A stretch of DNA of 64,000 bases from Trogon surrucura (taxonomy: Eukaryota; Chordata; Aves; Trogoniformes; Trogonidae), in contig JAJGST010000022.1 in the NCBI GenBank assembly GCA_020746105.1, forward strand, positions 2,243,135 through 2,307,134, given 5' to 3'. Every line of letters begins with the position of its first letter. Position 1 is the stretch's first letter. Under the pieces are notes generated by a model that made no database searches, was not told where the DNA came from, and saw nothing but the letters and a program-made list of their open reading frames with translations. The position numbers and the translations under genes are program-made. Below are positions 30,261 to 41,540 of the stretch, one piece after another.

Positions 30261-32975
30261 ACGTAGTTCCCTGCGTCACCTCGTCCTGAATTGGGCTGCT
30301 ATGTTCTTCAGTATTTTTCGCTATCCACGGTTTCACCCACTTCGCGGGTACCCACGATGATTTGTCACCTAGAAAAACACAAGTATAACCCCGCCCCCAA
30401 GTTAATAATCTCACCGGTCCAAACCATTTTTGTGTAGCGGGGTCCCAAATTTGTACAGAAACATCGTGTGTTAATAAGGATCCTTTCCTTTGATGATGAA
30501 GTTGAATGGGCGTCAGTTGTTGTTTAGTATCTACCACATCGATGTATGTCTTCCAATTGTGAACATATACCGCTTTCATAACGATTTCCTGAGGTGTGAG
30601 GGTATGTTCTCCCTCTTTTCATAACGCTCGGAATAAGCGTTTAAGGTCCTGATGTTTTCGTTCGACAATGACTTGTCCAGTGCTGTTATAAGGGACACCC
30701 AATTGGTGTTGAACACCCCAGGCAGATAAAAAGGACTGAGCTACTCGGCTAATATAATTGGTACCATTATCTGTTTTGAGGATATCGGGTTTGCCTAAAA
30801 CAGCAAATGCTTCCAGCCAATGGCGACATGTCGTGCGGCCTTTGCTGTTTGTCATTGCGGAGGCCCACACAAGTTTACTGTAGGAATCAATAGTAACATG
30901 AACAAAACGCCACCGACCAAAAGCAGGATAAATTGTAACGTCAGATTGAAATAATTTACCAGCCTCCAATCCACGAGGGTTGGTACCAGTCTGTTGTAGA
31001 GGAGGTAATTTGGAACAGTCTGGACACATAGCGATAATGCCACGGGCCATAGGACGAGAAATATCAAACTCCTTTTGTAAACTGCGTGCTGATTGATGAA
31101 AAAACTGATGCGAAAGTTCAGCTTGGGCAAAAGGAGTCAGCCCTACTACTGGGGCTGCTACAGCCTGATCAATCACAGAGTTACCTGCACTGAGAAATCC
31201 AGGTAATTGGGTATGACTACGAATGTGAGTAGAGAAAAAAGGATAATGACGGCTATTAACTAAATTTAACAAATAAAGTATTTCTTTTTCAATAAGAGGG
31301 TTGGCAAACTTACCCAGTAGCGCATCAGTAATTCTATCAAGAATAGAGTTAACGTAAAGAGAATCTGAAATAAGATTAAACGGTGTAGAGTTAAAATGTT
31401 TAAATGCAAGTATAACTGCTTTCAATTCTAAAATTTGTACAGACACTCCGAGTGCAGTATACACAGTAGACTGCCATTTTCCCTCGACTTTCACAGAAAA
31501 ACCATATTTTGAAGTTTTACCACTGGCATCAGTAAATACAGTAGGACAGTCCTTGAGCGGGGAATCTGAACGAACACTGGCACTCCTGAAAGGAAGATTC
31601 ACAGAAAATATTGGGCTTTGTGGATAATGGTTATCAATAGTCAAACCTAACACAGCAGTAGCAAAAATAACAGAAGTCAATTGCCATTCTTCGATAAGAA
31701 GAGACATTTTAAATGGAAGTGTCACAGTAGTAGGTTCAGTACCGAAAACTTGTCGAACACGCTGCTTAGCTTTTAGAATAAGTTCACCCAAATTATCAAT
31801 GCGTCGAAGAACAGAGACAGTAGGTACACTTTTAGTAAAAACCCATTCCAAAGGAAAAAACTGTTTGCCATCAGAAGTGGTCTGGCCGATAAGGGCCATT
31901 TGCTCTGCTTTTAAATTAAAAACGTAGATGCCAATGGTGAGTTGTGGATCAAATCGATATACACAAATGTTATTTATTTTTCGAGAGATTATAGCAAGTG
32001 CTGTCTTACCTTCCTCGGTAAGCGTACGCTGGTCAGTAATACTTGTGGAACCTTCTAACAAAGAGCGAAGAGGGATTAAATCTGAATTAGTGATACCGGT
32101 CCATGCACGAACATATTGAATGTCACCTAACAGTTTTTGTACATCATTCACATTTTGAATTACTGCATGCATTGTTAATTTTTGAGGTTTAAATCGATTT
32201 CTGGTAACCTCGAAACCTAGGTATAACCAAGGTTCAGTTCGTTGGATTTTTTCTTCTGCAACACGTAACCCCCACTGCTCAAGATTGGACAAAAATTCTT
32301 TCTCCTTATCAATAGACAAAGGTTGTTTGCTTGCCACTAGAATGTCGTCCATGTAGTGATATGTGAGGAGATTAGGATTATTTTCCCTCCACTGATGTAA
32401 CGCTTGATCCACAAACCATTGACAAATAGTAGGACTATTACGCATACCCTGTGGGAGAACGACCCATTCATATCGTTTCATAGGAGCGTTATTGTTTATA
32501 GATGGTAAACTGAAGGCAAACCGCTTAGTATCCTCTGGATGTAAAGGAATACTAAAGAAACAATCTTTAACATCAATTACAAAGAGATGATACTCCTTTG
32601 GGAGTCCAGCAGGTGACGGAATACCCGGTTGAAGGGCCCCAAATGGCAGCATTTGTTCATTAACTGCTCGTAAATCATGCAATAAACGCCACTTTCCAGA
32701 CCTTTTTTGAATTACAAAAACAGGGGTATTCCAGGGGCTGTGAGATATTTTTAAATGTCCCAATTGTAATTGTTCATTTACTAATTCATGTAGATGCTCT
32801 AATTTTTCTGCTGAGATGGGTCACTGAGCAACCCGCACAGGCTCTTCCGTAATCCAGGACAGCTTAATTGTGGGTCGAGCATCCTTTTGCTCAGCGGCCG
32901 TCACTAAAAATGGTGGCTGGTAAGGACGACATTCCACTGACTTAACACATCGCGACCGATGATCCACAAGGGGGT
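30199..32975 (-). pseudogene. pol: pol of class II provirus B, nearly complete
   Basis: The main frame at 32763-30619 encodes RT (IDVKDCFFSIPL, LPQGMRNSPTICQWFV, intact YHYMDDILVAS) and RNase H (VFTDASGK, LELKAVILAF, ISDSLYVN, GNSVIDQAV). It continues into integrase with HHCC (HQFFHQSARSL, CPDC) and catalytic residues in FQSDVTIYP, KTDNGTNYIS and IVERKHQDLK. A single TGA at about 30620 interrupts the frame before the C-terminal domain (30579-30199, WGRGYTCVFLG). A second TGA (a Trp codon in relatives) lies at about 32821. Protease C-terminal sequence (IIGRDVLSQW) is at about 32900-32970. It is distinctly diverged from provirus E pol but collinear with it. Confidence 0.9.
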
Positions 32976-33121
32976 GCTCATGACATGTTGCTGCTACGCT
33001 GTTGGAGTAACAGGATGATGCACAGCCACATCATGCAGAATAGGAACCAAATCATGGTCATTAAATGGCTTAATTCGTTTTGCTGGTAGCCATTAAAGTC
33101 CTGTGGATAAAGAAACACAGC
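32976..33121 (-). pseudogene. Provirus D-like integrase tail/env start fragment
   Basis: It matches the reverse complement of 43159-43285 in provirus D. Its left junction lies in provirus B protease near a shared GTTGCTGCTACGCTGTTG block. It joins the F1 gag block at about 33119. Confidence 0.7.
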
Positions 33122-33395
33122 TGATCAGATGCCATGTGGGGTGACAGTCTGTTTTGCTTGTTGTTAGATCTTCCAGTCATGCAGTTCCCAGGTCCCTTGT
33201 CCGTTATTAATAATAACAGGACACACAATCGAACTGGCTGCTTCCCAGTCTCCCTCTATTATAACATCTCTGATGACATCGCTCCATCCCTGTTGCAAAG
33301 GATCCTTTATGGTTCGGGCTTGAAAGTCAGGCTTGAGTGAGGGAGCTGGTGGTAATGGGGGAGCTGAGGGTTCAACCGGTAGTACTATATGGGAT

Positions 33396-34236
33396 TGTCC
33401 TGGGTTTAGCTAAAAACCCAGTCCTGTTTAGTGATTTTTACTTTCCAGTTTAGTGTCTTCTAAAAGGTTGCACGTTCTGAAGTCAGCAGCATGTTTTTGC
33501 AGACAGTGTGTGCTACTGGCAGTGATAACACCTGATGTTTACAGTCACTGCCTGGGACTGGTATGTAGAAAGGCTCTTGCTTATACTTATTCCTATAGTG
33601 ACCAAGGCCACTGCTGGCTCTTGTGTGCCACGCTGGGGGTGCTGGGTAGTAAGAGGGGGGCACAAGGAAGTAAAAGGTGGCACCTCCGGGGGGTAACAGA
33701 CAGGACAGGTGACCAACGAGAGTATTCCATCCCATATACGTCATATTTAGTATAAATTGAGTGATCATGAGAGTTTCGGCCCTTTTTCGGCCCTTTTCGG
33801 CCCTTTTGCCCCTTTCGGCCTTTTCGCCCTTTTTTTCTGCAATGGCCGGTGTCCAGAGAGGACTCCATCTGACCTCCTGATTTTGATCCGGATCCTGAGT
33901 TCCCGAATCCAGCTCCCTGTATCCAGCTCCCGCCGCCGCTGAGCCTGGGGTTTCCCCAGTGCCTCCTGCTCTGCAGCACCAGTGGTGATTTCTATCGGGG
34001 GAGGGAGTCGGGTTTGATATCGGGCTATTATCTATAGTTGTATATAGTTCTTTACTTTTATCTTTTTACCATTATTCCTATTACTTTCATTAAAGCTGTT
34101 CTAGTTCGGTTTTTTTCTTCTCTCATCCGTAAGTCTCTCTGCCTCATTCCCTTTTCTCTTCCTGTTTGGGGGGGGGAAGAGGGGGTTAGAGAGCGTCTGT
34201 CCGCGTTAGTGGCCGGCCCAGCCCTAACCCGCGACA
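33396..34236 (+). mobile_element. Solo LTR-A with 5-bp target duplication
   Basis: It begins TGTCCTGGGTTTAGC and ends CCCTAACCCGCGACA (841 bp). GGGAT flanks both sides (33391-33395, 34237-34241). The duplicated block F2 has the empty site at about 37441-37452 (ATATGGGAGAATGG). It contains TATAAATT near 33751, ATTAAA near 34089 and an internal array of CGGCCCTTTT units at 33777-33835. Confidence 0.95.
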
Positions 34237-34554
34237 GGGATAATGGTTGAATCTCTCGCAGGACCTTAGATATGGTTTCTGGTTGTCTCCAAAGTGACGA
34301 TGAAACTGGTTTAAGGGTTTCTTCTATTTCTTGCTGTCTAATTGAGTCTAATTGATAATTCGGCGAGTTTATTCAGGATCTCTTTCATGGGTTCATTTTG
34401 ATCTTGCTTTTTTTTTTCTTTTTCTGTCTTTTTTTCTTTCTTTTTTATCTTTTTTCTTTTCTTTTTTTTTCTCTGCGACACGATTTTGTAACACAGCGTG
34501 TCGAATACTATCTACATCAGTCAATAGCTCAAAAATTACTTGCGAGGTAGCAGT

Positions 34555-34909
34555 ATTTATGGGTTACAAACTGAAGACCAGACTATGCGACCAGGCTTGT
34601 TATTCGCTCATGTACTCCTTCAATCACTCTGTCATCACACAGGGAGAACAGACTTTCCCAGGTCTGTTTTGATCATACTCTCCCATTCACTCCCATGCAC
34701 ATCTTTTGTACAAGAAGCATCTTATCTGACCATTCTCATGAGCAAATTCCCAACATGAGCTGTACTGGGCTGGTCACGGTCTCTTTTGATTATTAGCAAG
34801 CAAGAGTTATGTACTTGTTTAGAAAAGACCTCATCTCCCAAGGACAAAAGTCTTAATTCTGCAACGCAGTGTTACCAGCACGGCTAGCTGTAAAATGTAG
34901 GGTATTCAC
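34555..34909 (-). repeat. LTR-D-like fragment in F1
   Basis: The reverse complement matches LTR-D from its start (TGTGAATACCCTACATTTTA at 34909) to the block before its TATA region. The downstream end diverges. F2 lacks it. Confidence 0.75.
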
Positions 34910-35439
34910 AGTTCCCTTTTTTTTTTTTTCCTTCCTCCCAAGGCTTCAATCGCCGCTTCAGGTGACTTTCCTTTCCGCTTACATAATTTCTAAGGTGCGT
35001 ATTATGGTTTTCCAAAGCGTTCCTAGTTCTTTCGCTTCCTTTCCTTCTTTTCCTCCCTCCAGAGTACAGTCTCGCAAAAAGTTTCCTACTTCACGCCATT
35101 CCGTTGAGCTAAAGATTAAGGATGGGTCCTTCATTTTCTCCCGTTTCCGAGCCCATTGAATCAGGGCAAATACATCTCGCTCCTTTACTTTTTCTCCTCT
35201 CTTAGAGAGTACACCAACAAGGAGGTGAGTTGCCGCATCAATTTCCCTCGCGGTCTTACCTTGACAGGGGCTTGATCGGCCTCTCAAGCTCTGGTCTCCG
35301 ACGCCCTTTTGGTCAGACTCCAAATTCTCCTGCCTCCAGCTCTCCAGTTCCCAAATCGGCTCAGGTCTGATGCTTCGGAGTCTTTCCGCATTTAAGCAAT
35401 TCCACATTTAAGCGATCCGCATTTAAGCGTCCATAGAGG

Positions 35440-35457
35440 ATCCCTCTTTGGGTGCCA
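35440..35457 (-). other. Primer-binding-like site of F1
   Basis: On the minus strand, TGGCACCCAAAGAGGG follows the F1 LTR. It resembles a degraded Lys-type site. Confidence 0.45.
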
Positions 35458-35459
35458 GA

Positions 35460-35856
35460 ATAAGAGGGTGCCGTCGGAGAACCAGTCAAGTAACGACAAT
35501 CACACCAATGCTGCTACATGTCGTTCTCCCTTTATTGCTCTGAACAGCTCAATATATACAGTTAAGCAGTGTCCACGGGCCTGTTTCTTGACAGAGTTGG
35601 TCAGTTACAGGTTTACACGCGTAAGCGTTTTATTGGAGAGTGCCATTCAACTATGCAGGCAGCTCTCGCCCCCCCCTCCCCCCAGGGCCAACACATCCAG
35701 TCAAGCATCCACACGGATCTTACAAAACAGACAAACCTCCTTCTCCTCGTTTCCCAAGGCATGTCCACAGACAGAACCTTTATTTAGGCCCAAGCTGGGT
35801 TGTCCAAAACTTTTAAAGGGATACCACCCCTCTGATCCACAAGAAATTCCTCTACA
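35460..35856 (-). repeat. F1 5' LTR
   Basis: Its sense start TGTAGAGGAATTTC is at 35856. It is homologous to the F2 LTR at 38484-38858, with TTTATTG (antisense polyadenylation signal) near 35531. It abuts LTR-S sequence. Confidence 0.75.
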
Positions 35857-36262
35857 AACAAGGAATATTAAATGACATCTAAACACAATAATAAGTCACA
35901 CAGTATCACGCTTAACCATCACAAGAAAGAAATTTAGGCATAAAACCACATAAACAATATGATACACCATGCATTACTTAGTGAGGATCAGGTGCATTCT
36001 TTCCAGTAATTCTCATTAACATGTGCGAATGCCCTATCTCCTTGGAAGAGGTGCTACAGATAAGACCATCCTGCCTCCCCAAGATTCCCTAATCCCTACA
36101 CATATTTGTCCCAAGGGTTGTCTGAGGCATTTGTAGCCTTATGAGATTGCCCCTCTACAACTTTCCATAGAACCAAAAATTGGTTTTGTTTACTGACCAT
36201 GCAGGGAGGTTGTAAAAATGACAAGAAATGCTTAAGGCAAAATCCACGCATCAGTCCACTAC
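35857..36262 (-). repeat. LTR-S, internally deleted, cut by gap
   Basis: It matches LTR-S from AACAAGGAAT to CAGTCCACTAC, with a deletion at about 35987 that removes the GA tract and neighbours. The end lies at the N run. Confidence 0.8.
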
Positions 36263-36462
36263 NNNNNNNNNNNNNNNNNNNNNNNNNNNNNNNNNNNNNN
36301 NNNNNNNNNNNNNNNNNNNNNNNNNNNNNNNNNNNNNNNNNNNNNNNNNNNNNNNNNNNNNNNNNNNNNNNNNNNNNNNNNNNNNNNNNNNNNNNNNNNN
36401 NNNNNNNNNNNNNNNNNNNNNNNNNNNNNNNNNNNNNNNNNNNNNNNNNNNNNNNNNNNNNN
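36263..36462. other. Assembly gap, 200 N
   Basis: Exactly 200 undetermined bases. The round number suggests a placeholder of unknown true length. Confidence 0.99.
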
Positions 36463-36771
36463 TTTCATCCACTCCTGTGCCCTGTGGTAAGGTGGTCAAA
36501 ATGGTTTTAGTACTTGAATTGGAATTTTCAAAAGCAAGTGGACGAAACAAGTGTTCTTGCAGCGGCTCGGTTAACTCGGTAGCATCCTTTATGGCAGCAG
36601 ACAATCGATCAACAAATTGATTAAATGGCTCGGTCCTCCCTTGTCATACCGTTGCATACGGGGGTGTTTTTTTTTTTCTGGGACTGATAACAGCGCTCAA
36701 TGAGCCAGAGTCTGAGAAACTTGATGCATGATTGTCAGATACATCAGTTGGTTTGCAGTGGTGGCATAATT

Positions 36772-36957
36772 TCATAGAATCATAGAATGGCCTGGGTTGG
36801 AAGGGACTTTAGAGATCATTTTAATCCAACCTCCCTGTTGTGGGCAGGGACGCCACCTCTCGACTAGGTCAGGCAACACGTGAGAACCAAACGGGAATCG
36901 AACCCATGACCTTTGGTGTTTCAAGCACCACGCTCAATCTACTGAGCTAAACCGGTT
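36772..36957 (-). mobile_element. tRNA-derived SINE with CR1 tail
   Basis: On the minus strand, a tRNA-like head (36957-36882) is followed within a few bases by ~105 bp of CR1 3' UTR ending in CATAGAATCATAG-type repeats (plus strand, from 36772). The head has a good A box (TAGCTCAGTAGA) and a perfect B box (GGTTCGATTCC), and its GAGCGTGGTGCT block resembles tRNA-Ile. Head plus CR1 tail in one orientation is the architecture of the tRNA/CR1 SINE described in songbirds (TguSINE1), from memory. It is inserted in F2 gag. Confidence 0.75.
36882..36957 (-). tRNA. tRNA-Ile-like SINE head (pseudo-tRNA)
   Basis: D-stem GCTC/GAGC, anticodon stem TGGTG/CACCA with loop CTTGAAA (anticodon position TGA) and T-stem ATGGG/CCCGT all fold. 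The acceptor stem pairs poorly and the variable loop has 6 nt. Overall it is closest to tRNA-Ile but with a changed anticodon, so it is best read as a SINE head rather than a working tRNA gene. Confidence 0.55.
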
Positions 36958-38463
36958 GCTAATTTCTGCTACCAGTCAACATATCTGCTTGTAACCCAAA
37001 TAAAGGATTGTTAATTTCGTGGTGTTTGTTGGCCCCTTCCAGAGCCAAATTTTCCATTTTCTCTCCCACAGTAAATATTGTGACGGGTTTAATAATAACG
37101 AAGCAATATTAGTGCAGTCATTTGGGCACAATATGTCTGCTGTAAAAATGAAATGTATAATACTTTGTGCAGCTTCTGATCGGATGCCATGTGTGGTGAC
37201 AGTCTGTTTCGCTTGTTGTAAGATCTTCCAATCATGAGGTTCCCAGGCCCTTGTCCTTTTTTAATAATAAAGGGACACGCAATCAAACTGGCTGCTTCCC
37301 AATCTCCCTCTATTATAGCATCTCTGACGACATCGCTCCTTCACTATTGCAAAGGATCCTTTATGGTTCGAGCTTGAAAGTCAGGCTTGAGTGAGGGAGC
37401 TGGTGGTAATGGGGTAGCTGAGGGTTCAACCGGTGGTACTATATGGGAGAATGGTTGAATCTCTCACGGGACCTTAGATATGGTTTTTGGTTGTCTCCAA
37501 AGTGACGATGAAACTGGTTTAAGGGTTTCTTCCATTTCTTGCTGTCTAATTGATAATTCAGAGAGTTTGTTCAGGATCTCTTTCAGAGGTTCATTCGGAT
37601 CTTCCTCTTTCTTGGTCCGAGGCCTCTCCATTCACTGCATAACTTGATCATTACCTCTGACAGATTTGTCAGGACTCAGTTCTGATTCAGAATCCTTGTC
37701 GGAAAAGGGCATCAAAGGGTTAATTTTCGGGCGACAGTCGCCTCCGCCCTGTGCCTCCTCTTTCTGCTGGGTCACAGCGTTTCAGTCGAGTGGCAGCTCG
37801 GCTTCCTCCGTTGGCAGGGAAACATTCTCTTTTTTCACTTTTCTGTAACAAGTCCTTCAGAGAGGAGGACACTGGGGCCGCTGTACCTTTCATGGGGCGT
37901 GTCTGTCCTAGCCGAAAAAATGTCACGAGTTGGGACGGGTAGGGGGTTTCTTCCTTTGCCTTTTTCCTTTCCTCCCCCAAAAGCTTCAATCGCTGCCTCG
38001 GCAAATTTCTTTTCTGCTTGCATGGTTTCTAGAGTGCGTGTTATGGTTTTCCAAATCATTCCTAGTTCTTTCGCTTCTTTTCCTTCTTTTCCCCCCTCTA
38101 AAGTAAAGTCCCACAAAAAGTCTCCTATTTCACGCCATTCCGCTGAGCTAAAGCTTAATGACGGGTCCTTCATTTTCTCCCGCTTCCGAGCCCATTGAAT
38201 CAGGGCAAATACATCTCACTCCTGTACTTTTTCTCCTCTCTTAGAGATTATACCAATGAGGAGGCGAGTTGCCGCATCAGTTTCCATCGTGGTCTTACCC
38301 TGGCAGGGGCTTGATCGGCCATGCAAGCTCTGGCCTCCGGGGCCCTTTTGGTCACACCTGGAACTCTTCTGCCTCCGGCTCTCCGGCTACCAAATCGTCT
38401 CACGTCTGATGCTTCGGAGACTTTCCGTATTCAAGCAATCCGCATTTAAGCAATTCCCCATTT

Positions 38464-38481
38464 AAGCTTGTTCGGGTGCCA
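38464..38481 (-). other. Primer-binding-like site of F2
   Basis: On the minus strand, TGGCACCCGAACAAGC follows the LTR. It is close to the Lys3 site TGGCGCCCGAACAGGG. Confidence 0.6.
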
Positions 38482-38483
38482 GT

Positions 38484-38858
38484 TAAAGAGGGTCCCTTCG
38501 GAGAGCCGGTCAAGACAACGACAAATCCCACCAATATGGCTACAAGTCGTCCTCCCTTTATTGCTCCGGACAGCTCAATATATACAGTTAAACAGTGTCC
38601 ACGGGCCTGCCCCTTCACAGAGTTGGTCAGTTACAGGTTTACACGCGCCAGTGTTTTATTGGATAGTGCCATTCAACTATGCAGGCGGCTTTCGCCCCCC
38701 CTCTCCCCCCAGCAAGACTCTCACAAAAACAGGTACGTTTCCTCCTCTCCGTGCCCCCAGGTAGCTTCAAGGACAGAGTCTTTTTTCAGACCTAAGCTGG
38801 GTTGTCCAAAACCTCTAAAGGGATACTGTGCCCCTGCTCCACAAGAAATTCCTCTACA
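38484..38858 (-). repeat. F2 5' LTR
   Basis: Its sense start TGTAGAGGAATTTC is at 38858, abutting satellite. It ends near 38484 before the primer site. It is homologous to 35460-35856. Confidence 0.75.
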
Positions 38859-39203
38859 CCCTAACCCTAACTATGATCCTGTACCTCAGGGTTCAGCCTG
38901 AACTCATAATGGCCATGGCTGTCCCAAAATCAGAAAGTTGTGGATGGAACGCTGTTGATGCAGTCCCTTGCTCCCCTTGGAATGCCTTGTCCAGCCCAAG
39001 TGTCTCTACAGCTCAAGGCTCTATGGATCACTGAACCCTAGCCCTAAACAGGACCCTGCACCTCAGGGTTCAGCCTGATGTCTCTACGGCCATCAGTGTC
39101 CCAAAATCAGAAAGGTATGAATGGAGCATTGTTGGTGCAGTGTCGTGCTCCCCTTGGAATGCCTTGACAAGCCCAAGTGTCTCTACAGCTCCAGGCTCTA
39201 TGT
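38859..39203 (-). repeat. 177-bp satellite, two inverted monomers
   Basis: It starts CCCTAACCCTAAC and contains two cores in reverse orientation. It ends CTATG against an LTR-S start, the complement of the CATAG insertion site seen elsewhere. Confidence 0.9.
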
Positions 39204-39428
39204 GTGGTGGAGTGATTTGTGGATTTTGCCTTAAACATTTCTTGTTATTTTTACAAACCCCCAGCATGGTCAGAAAACAAAACCAGTTTTTGGTCCCATG
39301 GAATGTTGTAGAGGGACGATCTGATAAGGCTAACAAATGCCTCAAACATCCCTGGGGACAAATATGTGTAGGGATTAGGAAATCTTGGGGAGGCAGGATG
39401 GCTTTATCGCTAGCAACTTCATCATGAT
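39204..39428 (+). repeat. LTR-S fragment, plus orientation
   Basis: The sense start TGTGGTGGAGTGATTTGTGG is truncated at about 39428, where provirus D gag begins. Confidence 0.85.
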
Positions 39429-41193
39429 GTACTGATGTGTACTGCAAAGGAGCGAGAGTATAAGATTAGCCCACAGAAAGTGACTCTGTTACTTTTATGG
39501 ATCGGTTGTAATTGCCCCTGGTATCCTGAGACAGGATCTTATGAAATTAAGGATTGGAAACGTGTAGGCGAAGACCTAACAAAAGCACAACATGCTCGTC
39601 ATGACAGTTCGCCTGATAATATATCAACATGGAAAGCATTGTTTGCGGCATTGTGCTCACTGAAACTGCGCGGTGCTGATGCTAGCTCTTGAGAGCAGCG
39701 TGGTGAGCACCGCGGGTGATTTGGCAGATGGTGGTGAAAATGCTGTTGCTATTGAGCTCGCTGATGATTTAATTGACTTAGCACCTACGCTGCAGAAAGA
39801 GACTGCAAGTCAAATGAGTTGTGTAAACTTTTTGTCTTCTCAAACTGAACCTGCAGTACAGACTAGCCAGATTAACCTCACCAGTTTGCAAGAAGGATTG
39901 ATGAGTGGCTATGAGGGAATTGCACTGAGAACTGGGGATCCGGAGGAGGACGACAGTTCCTTTGATGTTGGTCCTGGCGACCTCGAGGCAGAACCCAACC
40001 TTTATCCTCCGCTCATGCCGATTAGAGCCATGGTGGCATCTGCATCTACTGCTCAGGACATTTTTTTGGGACTTAAGGAAAAAGGAAAGGGGCTGTCAAA
40101 ATATGGCTCGCAGCTGTGTCAAAATAAGGGTCAGATGAACTCTCTTGTTCCACTCAATTATCAACCCCCATCCTATGCACCCCCTCCCTTATCTTCTCCA
40201 CAGGTTTGTCCAGCGCTGTCTCCTATTACCAGGGTTCAGATTTCCCTGACAGATATTTTAACCGATCGTGATGAGAATGGTTTCCTTTACACTGACTTTT
40301 TTCCTCAGGTAGTTAAAGCTATGCCAGTAGTTATGCATACGCGGCCGGACGGGACTCAGGCACCAGAACATCAACAGATTTCTCATAGCACGCTGAAAGA
40401 GTTGCTGCGTACAGTTGCTGAATCGGGTATTCAATCATCCTATACTGAAAATTGAATAGAGACAATGAAAGAGGCTTTTCTTATGGTTCCTCATGATTGG
40501 AAGGTGATATTTAAATTGATTTTAACACCCAGCCAGTATACAATTTGGTATGCAGAATACAGAGAATTATGTATATCCCATGTTACAGTAGCTCAAAATA
40601 ATAATGCTCCAATTAACCCGGATCAGCTGTTGGGGGAGGGTCAGTTTGCGAATCCACAGCTTCAAGCTCATTTTACTACAGAACTTTTACAGCTCACTGC
40701 ACAATTAGCAACAAAAGCTTTTAAAAAGATTCCTGACATGAAAAAAACAAGCAAACCTTTTGGCACTATCAGACAAGCTAACGACGAACCCTACCTTCAA
40801 TTTATTGATAAATTACAACGAGCTATTGAAAGACAGGTAGATGTACCAGGGGCAGCAGATGCATTATTACTGCAACTTGCTGTGGAAAATGCTAACGCGG
40901 ACTGTAAAAGAATTCTGGAGATGCTGAGACCAACTAACAAAACAGCTACCGTTACAGACTTTATTAAGGTTTGCATGCATGTGGGATCGGATAGGTATAA
41001 GGCTGAGTTGATAGCATCTGCATTGGCTCAGCAGCTCACAGTAAATAAAGCAAGTGTTAAATGCTTTACATGTGGACAAGAAGGTCATGTAATGAAAAAT
41101 TGCCCTATGAAGGGGAGAGCAGGAACAATGAGAAAACCAGGTATAGTGTGCCCTAAATGCAAAAAGGGGTTTCATTGGGCTACTCAATGTTGA
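39429..41193 (+). pseudogene. gag: gag of class II provirus D
   Basis: Matrix (39435-39692, CNCPWYPETGSYEIKDWKRVGEDL) continues in a shifted frame (39673-40455). After an in-frame TGA at 40453 come capsid and NC (40465-41193). The capsid has YTIWYAEYREL and an MHR-like block (YLQFIDKLQRAI, LLLQLAVENANADC). One intact zinc knuckle (CFTCGQEGHVMKNC) and a second (CPKCKKGFHWATQC) follow. It is close to the class II gag at 2343-3978 but keeps NC. The 5' LTR and leader are absent. Confidence 0.88.
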
Positions 41194-41540
41194 TCTAAAT
41201 TTGATACTCACGGAAATACTTTGCCTCAGTCGGGAAATGGAAGGTGGGGCGTGAAACCCGGTGCCCCGAAATCCAACAGGGTTCTCACAGTAGAGACGAA
41301 AGAAGACTTACAGACTTTGCCTTCAGCCAAGCGACTGCAGGGAGCGCCGGCTTGGACATAGAAATGATTGAATCAGTTACCTTAGAGGATAATTCAGTTA
41401 CTTTAATATCCTCTAATTGCAATGGACCATTGGCATTTGAAATGCATGCTATATTGTTGGGAAGATCCTCAGCATCAAAAATGGGTCTTTTTCAACTACC
41501 AGGTCTAAGACTGCTTTTTTACAATTTTGTTACACAATGA
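41194..41540 (+). pseudogene. pro: dUTPase fragment of provirus D
   Basis: It contains ATAGSAGLDIEM and LLGRSSASKMGLFQLPG, a trimeric dUTPase motif block also seen in provirus E (LLGRSSASMLGLFIIPG). It stops at 41538. The protease is missing: the sequence passes to an RT scrap. Confidence 0.85.

Larger units (their letters stand above)
33119..35455 (-). pseudogene. gag: F1 class II gag block, interrupted by two LTRs
   Basis: Non-LTR parts (33119-33390, 34242-34500, 34915-35455) are collinear with the F2 block at 37170-38480. The matrix region (35159-34979) includes SSTEWREVGNFLRDC, like F2 (SSAEWREIGDFLWD) and provirus E (ELSEWRKFGDILWE), which identifies it as class II matrix. A solo LTR-A sits at 33396-34236 and an LTR-D-like piece at about 34555-34909. 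A long pyrimidine tract (34407-34473) is specific to F1. Frames are broken throughout. Confidence 0.75.
36463..38463 (-). pseudogene. gag: F2 class II gag block
   Basis: Matrix-like sequence lies at 38173-37835 (EWREIGDFLWDF, IWKTITRTLETMQAEKK), followed by a Pro/Ser-rich middle. The capsid CTD is near the gap (36604-36463): LSAAIKDATEL, EPLQEHLFRPLAFENSN and ILTTLPQG resemble the major-homology region and following helices. Frames are interrupted and a SINE is inserted at 36772-36957. It is collinear with F1 over 1.3 kb, which makes the pair a local duplication or two insertions of one family. Confidence 0.75.

Noticed and set aside
30619-32821. Stop-codon readthrough in provirus B pol
   Set aside because: The two TGA codons replace sense codons in relatives and are not in a readthrough position; ordinary decay explains them.
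34407-34473. Regulatory pyrimidine tract or branch-point region
   Set aside because: It is present only in F1 and absent from F2 at the same place; best seen as a microsatellite expansion in dead gag.
36882-36957. Functional tRNA-Ser(TGA) gene
   Set aside because: The fold gives anticodon TGA, but the variable arm is short, the acceptor stem pairs poorly and a CR1 tail follows; it fits a SINE head.
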